64,000 nt of DNA from contig NZ_LMFC01000001.1 of assembly GCF_001426705.1 (NCBI RefSeq), forward strand, positions 1,641,355-1,705,354. Reading direction: 5' to 3'. This stretch comes from Cellulomonas sp. Root485. Lineage in GTDB: Bacteria; Actinomycetota; Actinomycetes; Actinomycetales; Cellulomonadaceae. The number at the start of each line of letters is the position of its first letter. Within the stretch, counting starts at the first letter, position 1. A model generated the notes under the pieces. It ran no database searches and had not been told where the DNA came from. It saw only the letters and a list, made by a program, of their open reading frames with translations. Positions 26,818-36,340 of this stretch are shown here, one piece after another. The position numbers were made by a program, and so were the translations under genes.

Positions 26818-27390
26818 GAGATTCCTTCCAACCCGCATCCTTCGAGGGCGCTGTTGCACTCCCCGGCTTCCCGCGCTCCCGCGGGATCGGTGATCGAGCG
26901 GGCATGCGGGCCGCCGATGGACTCTCCCTGTGCGGCCAGAATTACCGCCATTTGTCCGGGTTCCAGAAGGGACCAAAGTCCCGCCGAGCGGGATTCTCAT
27001 CCGAAACGGTGCAGCAAGCTCGCACGGTCTGGCCGCGGTCGCCCGGTCGTTTGAACGCGTCGTTGAGAAGGCGGCGTGCCTCGTGAGCTGGGGGTGGTCG
27101 GCCGCACGCGGGTGCGCTGAGCCGGGCCTAGCGCGAGTCCCGTCCGGAGGCAGACGAGAGCCGCCGTCGTGGAGGCGCTGGTACTCGACGAAGCCGTCCC
27201 CGTCGCGGTCGCCGCGCTCGGCGACCCAGGCCAGGGCGTGGTCCACGTGATGACGTGCGCCGGCTCAGAGACCGCGTCCCCGGTGAGGGGACGGTCCAGC
27301 GGCGCCGACGCCGTCCCGGGCACCTGAGGCACCGGGCAGTCGCTGTCGGCTGCGCTGCGAGAAGGACCTCGTGGCCCGCGTCCAGGGGGC
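26818..27390. other. 573-bp region between the oxidase and PAS-ANTAR-STAS genes
   Basis: This stretch holds the promoter region of the multicopper oxidase gene and, at about 27151-27246, a short fragment resembling a glycogen-debranching enzyme. Around 26930-27010 the base composition is less GC-rich than its surroundings. No intact gene was found on either strand. Confidence 0.45.
27151..27246 (-). pseudogene. Remnant resembling a glycogen debranching enzyme (amylo-alpha-1,6-glucosidase)
   Basis: About 32 codons read ALAWVAERGDRDGDGFVEYQ and a short flank. The GDRDGDGFVEYQR signature is a conserved stretch of GH15-like/GDE C-terminal domains of debranching enzymes. The sequence before and after it has no such similarity in any frame, so this is a decayed fragment rather than a gene. 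Similarity is judged from memory of the motif. Confidence 0.45.
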
Positions 27391-28350
27391 TCAGGGACGG
27401 GTCCGCGCAGCTCCTGTCAGGTCTTTGGTGGCCGGCCGCTCGATCGAGCTCGGCTCTGCCTCCGGGTCCAGTCGGAAGCCCATCGTGACGCCGAGCGACT
27501 TGCTGCGTCGCCGGGCTGCTTCCAGCACGGACCTGGCGACGCTGCCGATCCGGTCGACGTCCCGGAGCCTCACCATGACGGCGTCGTGGCCGCGCCCGGC
27601 GGCGATGAGGCTGCTCAGCGTCACTCCGAACTCCTCCATGGATGCCAGGTCGACCCGTCCGCTCACGTTCAGGGTCGGGATCGGCGCCCGGTGGTCGAAC
27701 GACAGCTGCAGAGGGTCCCGACGAGCGCGGGGCGTGCTCGGGAGCGGTGCATCGGTCACGAGTGCCATGAAGAGGTCGTCCATGGCTGCTCTCGTCTGCT
27801 GGCCCAGCCCGCCGGCGGCCTGCAGCGCGTCGACGAACCGCTGGGCCAGCGTGCGAAGTCGGATGTTGTGCTGCTGCGACGCCGCCCGCAGCATCTGGAA
27901 GGCAGCCTGGTCGTCGACGCCGTAGACGAGCATGAGCGCGCCCTTGGCCTGGTCGATCACGGCGTGCGACTCGAGCGCGTGCTGCAGCTCGGCGTTGACC
28001 CCGTCGGCGACGGCTCGTCGCAGCCGCGCGGTGTCGTCGGCGAGGAAGCCCCACACCGTGCCGGCCTCGGAGGTCTGCGTCAGAGCGATGATGACGTTGC
28101 GCGTGCAGCCGTTGAGGTCCACCAGCCGGTACTCGCCACCGGCCACGCCGGTGCCGGGACTGGAGTCGAGCAGCTGTTCGACGGTGGGGCGGTCCTCCGG
28201 GTGCACGTGGCTCAGGAACAGGAGCCTCGTGGGCACCACGTCGCCGGGCTCCATCCCGTGGAGCGTGAACATCTCGTCCGACCAGGACCATCTCGGTGCG
28301 CTCGGCGAGTAGCTGAACCGGCCGACGGTCATCAACGTTGAGGTAGTCAC
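27391..28350 (-). CDS. PAS-ANTAR-STAS regulatory protein
   Basis: A 319-residue cytoplasmic regulator with three domains. Residues 11-105 form a PAS fold-3 domain (RFSYSPSAPRWSWSDEMFTL, HPEDRPTVEQLL, EYRLVDLNG). Residues 118-178 form an ANTAR domain (ALESHAVIDQAKGALMLVYG, DDQAAFQMLRAASQQHNIRL), which binds RNA antitermination hairpins. Residues 212-298 resemble a STAS/anti-sigma-antagonist domain (LNVSGRVDLASMEEF). PAS-ANTAR pairs are common in actinomycetes; the added STAS domain suggests a link to an anti-sigma network. The GTG at 28350 has GGAGG five bases upstream. Confidence 0.85.
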   Translation of the reverse strand: MTTSTLMTVGRFSYSPSAPRWSWSDEMFTLHGMEPGDVVPTRLLFLSHVHPEDRPTVEQLLDSSPGTGVAGGEYRLVDLNGCTRNVIIALTQTSEAGTVWGFLADDTARLRRAVADGVNAELQHALESHAVIDQAKGALMLVYGVDDQAAFQMLRAASQQHNIRLRTLAQRFVDALQAAGGLGQQTRAAMDDLFMALVTDAPLPSTPRARRDPLQLSFDHRAPIPTLNVSGRVDLASMEEFGVTLSSLIAAGRGHDAVMVRLRDVDRIGSVARSVLEAARRRSKSLGVTMGFRLDPEAEPSSIERPATKDLTGAARTRP

Positions 28351-28557
28351 AAGATCCTCCGACGCTCGGCACGTGGGCGAGACCCTGCGGCGAGGCTCCA
28401 CCCTGAACCCCGAGGAACGCCATGCCGATCAGTGACCGGATCGGCCGGTGCAAGTGCGTGGAGGCAGGTTATGTCGCGGGCGCGGAGCACGCGACCGGAC
28501 TGCCGTCACTCTCACGGCGGGCTCCGCCCGGCCAACTAGCATCGAGGGACTGGCCGG
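28351..28557. promoter_or_regulatory. Leader/promoter region upstream of the PAS-ANTAR-STAS gene
   Basis: A gap of about 200 bases between the divergent PAS-ANTAR-STAS gene and an orphan ANTAR fragment. No gene, clear promoter pair or palindrome was identified. Confidence 0.35.
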
Positions 28558-28743
28558 GTGCACGGTCTGACCTCCTTCTCCCGCTGGTCCGACAGGGCTC
28601 GTGCGCATCAGGCGACCGGCATGGTCGTCGCCCAGCTCGGCATCGATCCCGACGACCCCCTCGCCCTCCTGCGCGCGCACGCGTTCGCCGAGGACGTCAC
28701 CCTGGACCTGATCGCCGCGAGGGTCGTCGATCGAGGTGCCCTC
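28558..28743 (+). pseudogene. Orphan ANTAR-domain fragment
   Basis: Sixty-two codons from a GTG (28558, with GAGGGA upstream) encode ARAHQATGMVVAQLGIDPDD and LALLRAHAFAEDVTLDLIAA, a recognisable ANTAR domain. An in-frame stop at 28537 excludes an upstream sensor domain. Beyond about 28743 the frame stays open but is simply antisense to the MTA phosphorylase gene. It is probably the C-terminal remnant of a GAF-ANTAR protein, or a short ANTAR protein that lost its stop. Interruption by rearrangement next to mtnP is inferred. Confidence 0.5.
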
Positions 28744-28749
28744 AGGGGG

Positions 28750-29559
28750 TCAGGGGAGCTCGAAGGGCAGCGTCAGGCCGTCGAGCGCGTGCCGGCAGGT
28801 GCACTCGTCGTCCAGCGGCAGCGCCTCGACGAGCCGGCTGAGAAGTGTCCGCAGCCGGTCGACGCTGCGCTCGAACTCCGCGAGGACTGCCTGGTGCGAC
28901 ACAGCGCCGGACGCCTCGACCCCGGCGTCGGCGTCGGTCACGACCGCGAGGCTGGTGTAGCACAGGGCCAGCTCTCGGGCGAGCGCCGCCTCGGGCATGC
29001 CGGTCATCCCCACGACCGTGCCGCCGGCCGCGGCGTTGCTCCGTGACTCGGCACGCGTCGAGAAGCGGGGGCCCTGGATGACGACCATCGTGCCGCCGTC
29101 GACCACCTGCATCGCCGGGTCGGGTAGCGCCGTGGCGGTCTGACGGCCCTGGGGGCAGTAGGGGTCCGCGAGGCCGACGTGCACGACCACCCCGACGTCG
29201 TCGTAGAAGGTGGACGGCCGCCCCCAGGTGCGGTCGATCAGCTGGTCCGGGACGACCAGCGTCCCCGGGGCGAGGTCGGGACGCAGAGCGCCCACCGCGG
29301 AGGGGGCCAGGACGCGCCGCACCCCGAGCTCGCGCAACGCCCACAGGTTGGCCCGGTAGTTCACGCGGTGCGGCGGGAACCGGTGGTCCGCACCGTGGCG
29401 TGGGAGGAACACGACCTGTCGGCTCCCGAGGCGGCCGACCGTCGGAGGGTCGCTGGGTTCGCCGAACGGCGTGCGCACCGGCACCTGCTCCGCGTCGTCG
29501 AGGAGTCGGTAGAGGCCGGAGCCACCGATGATGCCGACGGGCGACGCGCTGCTTGCCAT
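28750..29559 (-). CDS. mtnP: S-methyl-5'-thioadenosine phosphorylase
   Basis: A 269-residue purine-nucleoside-phosphorylase-fold enzyme that cleaves methylthioadenosine with phosphate, salvaging adenine and methylthioribose 1-phosphate. Motifs are VGIIGGSGLYRLL, FLPRHGADHRFPPHRVNYRA (phosphate and substrate loops), VVIQGPRFSTRAES and VVGMTGMPEAALARE. Some actinobacterial relatives prefer methylthioinosine, and the purine-base pocket (SAVGALRPD, TDADAG) should be compared before fixing the substrate. It is divergent from the epimerase gene. Confidence 0.9.
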   Translation of the reverse strand: MASSASPVGIIGGSGLYRLLDDAEQVPVRTPFGEPSDPPTVGRLGSRQVVFLPRHGADHRFPPHRVNYRANLWALRELGVRRVLAPSAVGALRPDLAPGTLVVPDQLIDRTWGRPSTFYDDVGVVVHVGLADPYCPQGRQTATALPDPAMQVVDGGTMVVIQGPRFSTRAESRSNAAAGGTVVGMTGMPEAALARELALCYTSLAVVTDADAGVEASGAVSHQAVLAEFERSVDRLRTLLSRLVEALPLDDECTCRHALDGLTLPFELP

Positions 29560-29660
29560 GCGATCGACGGTATCGGGCCGTCTCGACGCGAGCGGGGGTC
29601 CACGCGATCCGTCAGGCTCCCGTCATGCACCGGCCTCGCAGCCCGGGTCATGCTGGGCGG

Positions 29661-30677
29661 GTGCGCATCCTCGTCACCGGCGGAGCCGGCTTCATCGGCC
29701 GACCCACCGTCGACCGGCTCGTGGCGGACGGCCACGACGTGACCGTCCTCGACCTGGTGCGACCGGCCCCCCGGGCGGGAGAGGCGTCGCCGGGGGCGCG
29801 CCTGGTGGTGGGCGACGTGCGGGACGAGGACACCCTGGTCCCGGCGGTCCGGGGCGCCGACGTGGTCGTGCACCTGGCTGCGAAGGTCGGTCTCGGGGTC
29901 GACCTCGACGACATCGTCGACTACGTCTCCACCAACGACCTGGGCACGGCCACCGTCCTGCGCGCGGCACGCCGTGCCGGCGTCGGTCGCGTCGTGCTCG
30001 CCAGCTCGATGGTGGTGTACGGCGAGGGCGCGTACGACTGTCCCGAGCACGGCCGCGTCGCTCCCGGGCCCCGGCGGCCGGCGGACCTCGAGGCGGGTGT
30101 CTTCGATCCCCGCTGTCCGCGGTGCGACGCGGTGCTGGCTCCCGCCGTCGTGACCGAGGACGCACCTCTCGACCCGCGCAACGTCTACGCCGCGACGAAG
30201 GTGCACGGCGAGCACCTGCTTCGGGCCTGGGCACGGGAGACCTCCGGTGGCGCGTTCGCGCTGCGGTTCCACAACGTCTACGGACCGGGGATGCCCCGCG
30301 ACACGCCGTACGCCGGGGTGGCCTCCCTGTTCCGGTCCGCGCTCGCCGCGGGACGGGCGCCGCGCGTGTTCGAGGACGGCGCCCAGCGCCGGGACTTCGT
30401 GCACGTGGACGACGTCGCCCAGGCTGTGGTCGCAGCCACCAGGACGGACGCCGGTCCCGGGCTCGTCGTCCCGCTGAACGTCGGCTCCGGTGCCGTGACG
30501 ACGGTGGGCGGACTGGCGCAGGCGCTGGCGGACGCTCTCGACGGGCCTGCACCGGTCGTCACGGGTGAGTTCCGGATCGGTGACGTCCGGCACGTCACCG
30601 CGTCGTCGGACCTGGCCGAGCAGGTGCTGGGCTGGTCGGCGCAGATCGGGCTGCGCTCCGGTCTGGCGACCTGCTGA
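29661..30677 (+). CDS. NAD-dependent epimerase with an internal zinc-ribbon insert (dTDP-L-rhamnose 4-epimerase-like)
   Basis: A 338-residue extended-SDR enzyme. It starts VRILVTGGAGFIG (NAD loop GxxGxxG), with catalytic Tyr/Lys in NVYAATKVHGE. Between strand and active site is an insert with cysteines in YDCPEHG and RCPRCDA. This CPEHG...CPxC insert is, to my knowledge, characteristic of dTDP-L-rhamnose 4-epimerase (WbiB-type) enzymes, which make 6-deoxy-talose. The GTG at 29661 places the Rossmann strand at the N-terminus; an ATG at 29625 is an alternative. It heads a locus with glycosyltransferases and a two-component system. Confidence 0.82.
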   Translation: MRILVTGGAGFIGRPTVDRLVADGHDVTVLDLVRPAPRAGEASPGARLVVGDVRDEDTLVPAVRGADVVVHLAAKVGLGVDLDDIVDYVSTNDLGTATVLRAARRAGVGRVVLASSMVVYGEGAYDCPEHGRVAPGPRRPADLEAGVFDPRCPRCDAVLAPAVVTEDAPLDPRNVYAATKVHGEHLLRAWARETSGGAFALRFHNVYGPGMPRDTPYAGVASLFRSALAAGRAPRVFEDGAQRRDFVHVDDVAQAVVAATRTDAGPGLVVPLNVGSGAVTTVGGLAQALADALDGPAPVVTGEFRIGDVRHVTASSDLAEQVLGWSAQIGLRSGLATC

Positions 30678-30687
30678 CCAGCTGCGC

Positions 30688-31832
30688 TCAGTCCTGGAGC
30701 ACCGCCTCGGTCGTCTCTCCCGGTGCGGGGAGCCGGACCTCGAACAGGCATCCCGCGTCGGTGGCCTCGACGTCGACCCGACCGCCGTGTGCCGCGACGA
30801 CGGTCCCGACGATCGCCAGTCCCAACCCGGTCGACCCGGTCTCCCGCCGGCGTTCGCCATGGGCGCCGCCGCCCTGGAATCCCTCCTCGAACACGTGCGC
30901 GCGCTCCTCGTCCGGGATCCCGCCGCAGGTGTCCTCGACGGCGACCCGGACCTGGCCGTCGTGCCGGTAGCCGGCGACGCGCACGGTGCCGCCGCGCCCG
31001 CTGCTCCGCACGGCATTGCCGACGAGGTTGTCCAGCACCCGGGCAAGCTCATCAGGGAGGCCCACCACCTCCAGCCCTGGCTGGACGTCGACGATCAGGT
31101 CGACGTCCTGGGCGACGGCCGCAGGCGCCGAGTGGGCGAGGACGTCGGTCAGGACTGCGCTCAGCTCCACCGTCTGTGGCGGCCGGGACGGCGCCGGTCC
31201 GTCGGGGCGCGACAGCTCGGTGAGGTCGTCGATCATGCGGCCCATCCGCTCCACGGCGGCCCCGATACCGAGGTAGGCGGTCGTGGTGTCCGTGATCACC
31301 CCGTCCTGCAGACCCTCGATCGTCGCGCCGACGCCGGACAACGGTGACCGCAGGTCGTGGGTGACGAATGCCACGACCTGCCGGCGAGCGGACTCCAGGG
31401 CGCGTTCCCGCTCCCGCGACGCCTCGAGCCGCACCCGGGTTCGCGCCAGCTCGGACGACAGCTCCGCGAGCTCGGCGGTCACGGGAGACGCCGCCGGGAG
31501 ACCCGCCTCGGTCGCGAGGCCGCGCGCCTGCGCACCGACGACACGGACGTCGGCCAGGACGAAGCGCCCGAGCAGCACCGCGAGCACGACCGCGGGCAGT
31601 GAGGAGAGCCCCAGGACCAGGCGAGCGACCGCCGCGTCGTGCTCCGAGAGGAACATCGCCCCGACGTTCACCCAGATCGCGAGCGCGACGACGGCGACCG
31701 GGACCAGGGCCGTCACCACCATCGCCGCGACGAAGGACGCACGACGGACCCGGTTGACGACGAGCGCGCCGACGACGCCGACACCGACCGCGCAGAGTGC
31801 GGTCATGCCGGCGATGAACCAGAGGTCCCGGC

Positions 31833-31836
<4 letters not shown>
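30688..31836 (-). CDS. Membrane sensor histidine kinase
   Basis: A 382-residue kinase. Three or four hydrophobic segments span residues 6-95 with almost no extracellular loop, so the signal may come from the membrane itself. Then follow a linker of coiled-coil character (about 120-155), the dimerisation/phosphoacceptor site VVAFVTHDLRSPLSGV (His160), and the ATPase domain with VLDNLVGNAVRSS (N box), VEDTCGGIPDE (G1) and GSTGLGLAIV (G2). The GTG at 31836 overlaps the response regulator stop by four bases (GTGA). Partner is the adjacent regulator. Confidence 0.9.
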
Positions 31837-32552
<716 letters not shown>

Positions 32553-32686
32553 GGTTGTCACGCTAGCCCGCGTCCCGACGTGCGGCGGACCCGAACCGGC
32601 CGTGGACGCCCTCCGGAGCGGATCCGTCATCGAACGGTCATCCTGGCCGAGCCCGCCCGTCGGTGGACCCCACCTAGCGTGGACGC

Positions 32687-33349
32687 GTGACTGGTCGCGA
32701 CCCGACGGTGGACCTGGTGCTCCCCTGCCTCGACGAGGCGGCCGCGCTCCTGTGGGTCCTCCCGCGGGTGCCGCCGGGTCTGCGCGCGATCGTCGTCGAC
32801 AACGGGTCGACCGACGACACCGCGAACGTCGCACGCGCGCTCGGCGCTCACGTCGTCCGGGAGGAACGCCGCGGGTTCGGAGCGGCCTGTCACGCCGGTC
32901 TGCTCGCCGCGACCGCGGACGTGGTGGCGTTCATGGACGCCGACGGCAGCCTCGACCCGCGGCAGCTGGACCGGGTGCTCGACCCGCTGCGCGAGGGGGC
33001 CGACCTCGTCCTGGGGCGGCGGCGGCCCACCTCGGCAGCCGCCTGGCCGTGGCACCTGCGCGTCGCGAACACCGTCCTGGTCCACCGGCTCGAACGCCGG
33101 ACCGGGCTGCGGCTCAAGGATCTCGGGCCGATGCGAGCGGGTCGCCGGGCGGCTCTGCTGGGGCTCGACCTGCACGACAGACGCTCGGGGTACCCGCTGG
33201 AGATGGTCGTCCGCGCGGCCGACCGCCGCTGGCGGATCAGCGAGGTCGATGTCGACTACGCGCCACGGACGGGTCGCTCCAAGGTGACCGGGACCCCGTT
33301 GGGCGTGGTCCGCGCAGTGCGCGACATGTCGGCGGTGCTGGCGTCATGA
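32687..33349 (+). CDS. Family 2 glycosyltransferase (polyprenyl-phosphate type)
   Basis: A 220-residue GT-A fold enzyme with no membrane anchor. Nucleotide-sugar motifs are VDLVLPCLDEAAALLWVLPR, AIVVDNGSTDDTANVA, and DVVAFMDADGSLDPRQL with the metal-binding DxD. It lacks the C-terminal membrane helices of dolichyl-phosphate mannose synthases. The acceptor is unknown. The GTG at 32687 is 134 bp from the divergent regulator gene, and the stop overlaps the next start (ATGA). Confidence 0.85.
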   Translation: MTGRDPTVDLVLPCLDEAAALLWVLPRVPPGLRAIVVDNGSTDDTANVARALGAHVVREERRGFGAACHAGLLAATADVVAFMDADGSLDPRQLDRVLDPLREGADLVLGRRRPTSAAAWPWHLRVANTVLVHRLERRTGLRLKDLGPMRAGRRAALLGLDLHDRRSGYPLEMVVRAADRRWRISEVDVDYAPRTGRSKVTGTPLGVVRAVRDMSAVLAS

Positions 33350-34002
33350 CCGTCCCGGCCGAACCCGCGCGGGCCGTCGTGCTGCTCGCCAAGGCGCCCG
33401 TCGCCGGACGCGTCAAGACCCGGCTGCACAGCGCGTTCAGCCCGCTCGACGCCGCAACCCTGGCCCAGGCCGCGCTCGAGGACACCCTCGTCGCGATGTC
33501 CTCGACCTCGGCGACCCACCGGGTCGTCGCTCTGGACGGGGAACCCGGCCCGTGGCTCCCGCCGGGCTTCGACGTCGTGGCGCAGCCGACGGGCGGACTC
33601 GGTCTCAGGCTGGCGGCCGCCTTCCGTGGCGTTCTGGAGCGCGCGGGGCACTCCCCTGCGCTGCTGGTCGGGATGGACACCCCCCAGCTCGGTGGGCACC
33701 TCGCGCGCGTCGACTTCGCCGACGCCGACGCCGTGCTCGGTCTGACCGACGACGGAGGCTACTGGGCCATCGGGCTGCGCGAGGCAGACGAGCGCGTGTT
33801 CGAGGGCGTCCCGATGTCGACGGCCCGGACCGGCGCGGCCCAGCTCCGGCGGCTCCGGGACCTCGGGCTCCGGGTGCGGCTCCTCCCCCGGCTCCGTGAC
33901 GTCGACGAGCCCGCCGACGCGCGGGCGGTCGCCCTGGGTGCACCCGCGACGCGGTTCGCTGCCGCGTGGCGTCGCCTCGCCGACGACCCGGCGCCACGCT
34001 GA
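33346..34002 (+). CDS. DUF2064/TIGR04282-type glycosyltransferase-like protein
   Basis: A 218-residue GT-A-like protein. Segments VVLLAKAPVAGRVKTRL (N-terminal nucleotide-binding loop), LVGMDTPQL and LGLTDDGGYWAIGL are diagnostic of DUF2064, a family related to molybdenum-cofactor nucleotidyltransferases and MobA-like sugar nucleotidyltransferases. Some members are annotated in arsenosugar synthesis, but that assignment does not transfer safely. It overlaps the upstream GT2 gene by four bases and the downstream methyltransferase by one, so three proteins are made from one operon. Confidence 0.82.
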   Translation: MTVPAEPARAVVLLAKAPVAGRVKTRLHSAFSPLDAATLAQAALEDTLVAMSSTSATHRVVALDGEPGPWLPPGFDVVAQPTGGLGLRLAAAFRGVLERAGHSPALLVGMDTPQLGGHLARVDFADADAVLGLTDDGGYWAIGLREADERVFEGVPMSTARTGAAQLRRLRDLGLRVRLLPRLRDVDEPADARAVALGAPATRFAAAWRRLADDPAPR

Positions 34003-34631
34003 TGCGTCCACACCCCATGACGCTCTACGAGGCTGCGCTCGACGGCGAGCCTGTCGTCGCGCTCGGTTCGGGTGGCATCGTCACGCTCGCCGTGGCGCGC
34101 TGGAGGGACGAGCCGGACGCCATCGACGACCTGATGCTCGCGCGCTGCGAGGCCCCTGTCCTGGACGTCGGGTGCGGACCGGGCCGGCTCGTCGGCGCCC
34201 TGAACGCACGCGGCATCCCGGCCCTGGGCATCGACATCTCGTCCCGCGCCGTCCAGCACGCGCGCCGCCGGGGGGCCACCGTCCTGCGGCGTGCCGTCGA
34301 GCACCACGTCCCCGCCGAGGGCCGGTGGGGGACGGTCCTGCTCGCCGACGGGAACATCGGCATCGGCGGCGACCCGGCGGCGCTGCTCGACCGGTGCCGC
34401 ACGCTCGTCGGCGCCCGCGGCCTCGTCCTGGTGGAGACCGACGTCGACGACGACGCAGACGACACCGCGCCACTGACCCTGCGCCGTGCCGACGGTCGGA
34501 CCAGTCGTCCGATGCCGTGGGCGCGGATCGGCGTGCACGCGCTCGTCCGGCTGGCCCCGCGGTGCGGGTTCGCGGTCCTGGAGCAGTGGCGCCTGCAGGG
34601 TCGGACCGTCGTCGCGCTGCGAGCGCTCTGA
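34002..34631 (+). CDS. SAM-dependent methyltransferase of the GT2-DUF2064 operon
   Basis: A 209-residue class I methyltransferase. Motif I is VLDVGCGPGRLVGAL and the following acidic strand is ALGIDISSRAVQHARRRG. Motif II region TVLLADGNIGIGGD is unusual and shared, as I recall, by homologues in the same gene neighbourhood. The ATG at 34002 shares a base with the preceding stop; an ATG at 34017 is also possible. The substrate is likely the product of the neighbouring transferases. It is convergent with, and only eight bases from, the membrane protein gene. Confidence 0.8.
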   Translation: MRPHPMTLYEAALDGEPVVALGSGGIVTLAVARWRDEPDAIDDLMLARCEAPVLDVGCGPGRLVGALNARGIPALGIDISSRAVQHARRRGATVLRRAVEHHVPAEGRWGTVLLADGNIGIGGDPAALLDRCRTLVGARGLVLVETDVDDDADDTAPLTLRRADGRTSRPMPWARIGVHALVRLAPRCGFAVLEQWRLQGRTVVALRAL

Positions 34632-34639
34632 GGGGTCCG

Positions 34640-35110
34640 TCAGTCGGCGTCCTCGCGCGGCAGGAGGTCGGGGTCCGCAGGTTCGGGTGCCCGCGGCCGG
34701 GCCCGCGCCGTACCGACGGCCGCGCCCGCCAGGACGGCGAGGACCAGGACCGCCGAGGCGACGACCAGGGAGGTCGACAGCGGCACGGGGACCACGGAGG
34801 GGTCACGGCGCATGCCGGAGGCCACGACGATCACGACCGCGACGATCGCGAGGACGACTGCGCCCAGGGCCCCGGCCCGCAGCGCCGGACGCCAGCCCAC
34901 CGGCACCCGCGGCAGGACGAGCGCGCCGAGGACCACCGCAGCCGGTGCCAGCACGGCGTCGTGCACCGCGACCCCGCCGGCCAGCCAGAGCAGCACGGAC
35001 GACCAATGGCCCTGGGGCACGGACGTGAGCCCGACGACGACGCCGACTCCGACCAGCGCCACCCCGGCACCCAGCAGGGCCAGGCGCGCTGCCGTCCAGG
35101 TCTCGGTCAT
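34640..35110 (-). CDS. Small membrane protein of the molybdopterin oxidoreductase operon
   Basis: A 156-residue protein with four predicted membrane segments (about 10-30, 40-68, 79-98, 113-135) and a charged, Pro-rich C-terminus. I do not recognise a family. Its ATG overlaps the stop of the upstream oxidoreductase gene (ATGA), so it is probably translated with it and may be a membrane partner of that enzyme. Confidence 0.72.
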   Translation of the reverse strand: MTETWTAARLALLGAGVALVGVGVVVGLTSVPQGHWSSVLLWLAGGVAVHDAVLAPAAVVLGALVLPRVPVGWRPALRAGALGAVVLAIVAVVIVVASGMRRDPSVVPVPLSTSLVVASAVLVLAVLAGAAVGTARARPRAPEPADPDLLPREDAD

Positions 35111-36270
35111 GCCTGTGCGACCTCGATCCGGTCGAGCCACTTGGTCTGCAGGACGCCCGGCCGGTTCGGGGCGATCAACCGCGCCGGGTATCCGTGGTCG
35201 GGGTGCAGCGGCTCGCCGCCGAGCCGGAGCGCGACGACGCTGTCGGGGTGCCGGGCGTACGCAGCGGGCAGCACGGACTCCTTGTACGAGCCGGCCTCCT
35301 GCAGGCTCACGAACCGGACGTCGGCGTCGTCGCGACCGCTCACGGCGGAGACCAGATCGGCGACCCTGACCCCCTGCCACGTCGCGGTCGTGCTCCACCC
35401 CTCGACGCAGGCGATCGGGAGCACGACCGTCACCTGAGGCATCGCCTCCAGGTCGGCCCGCGAGAGCCGGAGGGTCCCGCCAGGCCCACGGACCGAGAGC
35501 CGCCACGCCGGGTCGATCGCTCGGTCCAGCACGTCCGCACCCCGGGCGGTTCGGTTCACGGGCACACCCTGGACGCCGACCCCGGACTGGCGGGGCGAGA
35601 GGACCGCCAGCCCGGACAGCGGCGCCACCGTCTGCCCCACGGTCAGTGCCGTCAGCCCGAGGACGGTCACCGCGATGCCCGCGAGGAAGCCGCGCCGCGT
35701 GGGCCCGTCGTGCTCGCCGTCGGCCTCCTGGCCGACCGGGCGCCGGAGCGCAGCCGCGATCGTCGGCAGCTTCACCGCGACGTGGATGACGATCGACCCC
35801 ACGAGCACCCAGGCGACCGCGAAGTGCACACGCACGAAGGAGAACGACCACGGGTACCACTGGAAGATGTTGAGGAGCCCGGTGACCACCTGGAAGATCG
35901 CGGTGGCGACGAGGACCGCCACCGAACCCCGCTCGAGCAGGTGCAGCGGCCCGCGCAGTCGTGGGCGCTGGAACAGTGCCGGGTAGGCGGCGTAGAGCTT
36001 GGCCAGCAGCAGCGGCAGCGCGGCCAGACCGGCAGCGACGTGCAGACCCTGGCTCAGCCGGAATCCCCAGACCGGCAACGGCGAGAACGGTACCCAGGCC
36101 GCCGGGTGCTGGTGCAGGTGGGACAGCAGCCCCGTGACGAACGCCGTGCCGATCGCCGCGGCCAGCAGGACGCCGACCCGGGCCACGACGCGCGGGTCGT
36201 GCACCGGGGACCGGAAGTCCGCCTGGTCCGGCGGCTGCCTCCGGAGGTCGCTCAGCCGGGTGCGCGCCAC
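35107..36270 (-). CDS. Molybdopterin-dependent oxidoreductase fused to a cytochrome b-like membrane domain
   Basis: A 387-residue protein in two parts. Residues 25-175 have four membrane helices with His51, His77, His149 and His163, fitting a cytochrome b561-type haem domain. A twin Arg (TRRGFLAG, 192-199) and a fifth hydrophobic segment lead to residues 240-387, a sulfite-oxidase/YedY-like molybdopterin fold with Cys288 (LPIACVEGWS) as the Mo ligand and GYPARLIAPNRPG typical of the fold. The catalytic part should face outside, with electrons passing through the haem domain. The substrate is unknown; oxidised-methionine repair (MsrP-like) is one option. The start is GTG. Confidence 0.85.
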   Translation of the reverse strand: MARTRLSDLRRQPPDQADFRSPVHDPRVVARVGVLLAAAIGTAFVTGLLSHLHQHPAAWVPFSPLPVWGFRLSQGLHVAAGLAALPLLLAKLYAAYPALFQRPRLRGPLHLLERGSVAVLVATAIFQVVTGLLNIFQWYPWSFSFVRVHFAVAWVLVGSIVIHVAVKLPTIAAALRRPVGQEADGEHDGPTRRGFLAGIAVTVLGLTALTVGQTVAPLSGLAVLSPRQSGVGVQGVPVNRTARGADVLDRAIDPAWRLSVRGPGGTLRLSRADLEAMPQVTVVLPIACVEGWSTTATWQGVRVADLVSAVSGRDDADVRFVSLQEAGSYKESVLPAAYARHPDSVVALRLGGEPLHPDHGYPARLIAPNRPGVLQTKWLDRIEVAQA

Positions 36271-36340
36271 ACTTCGACCCTAGGTCGGGCCGTCGGCGGC
36301 CGGACCCGGTCATGCGATGACGGCTACCTGACGGTCCGCA

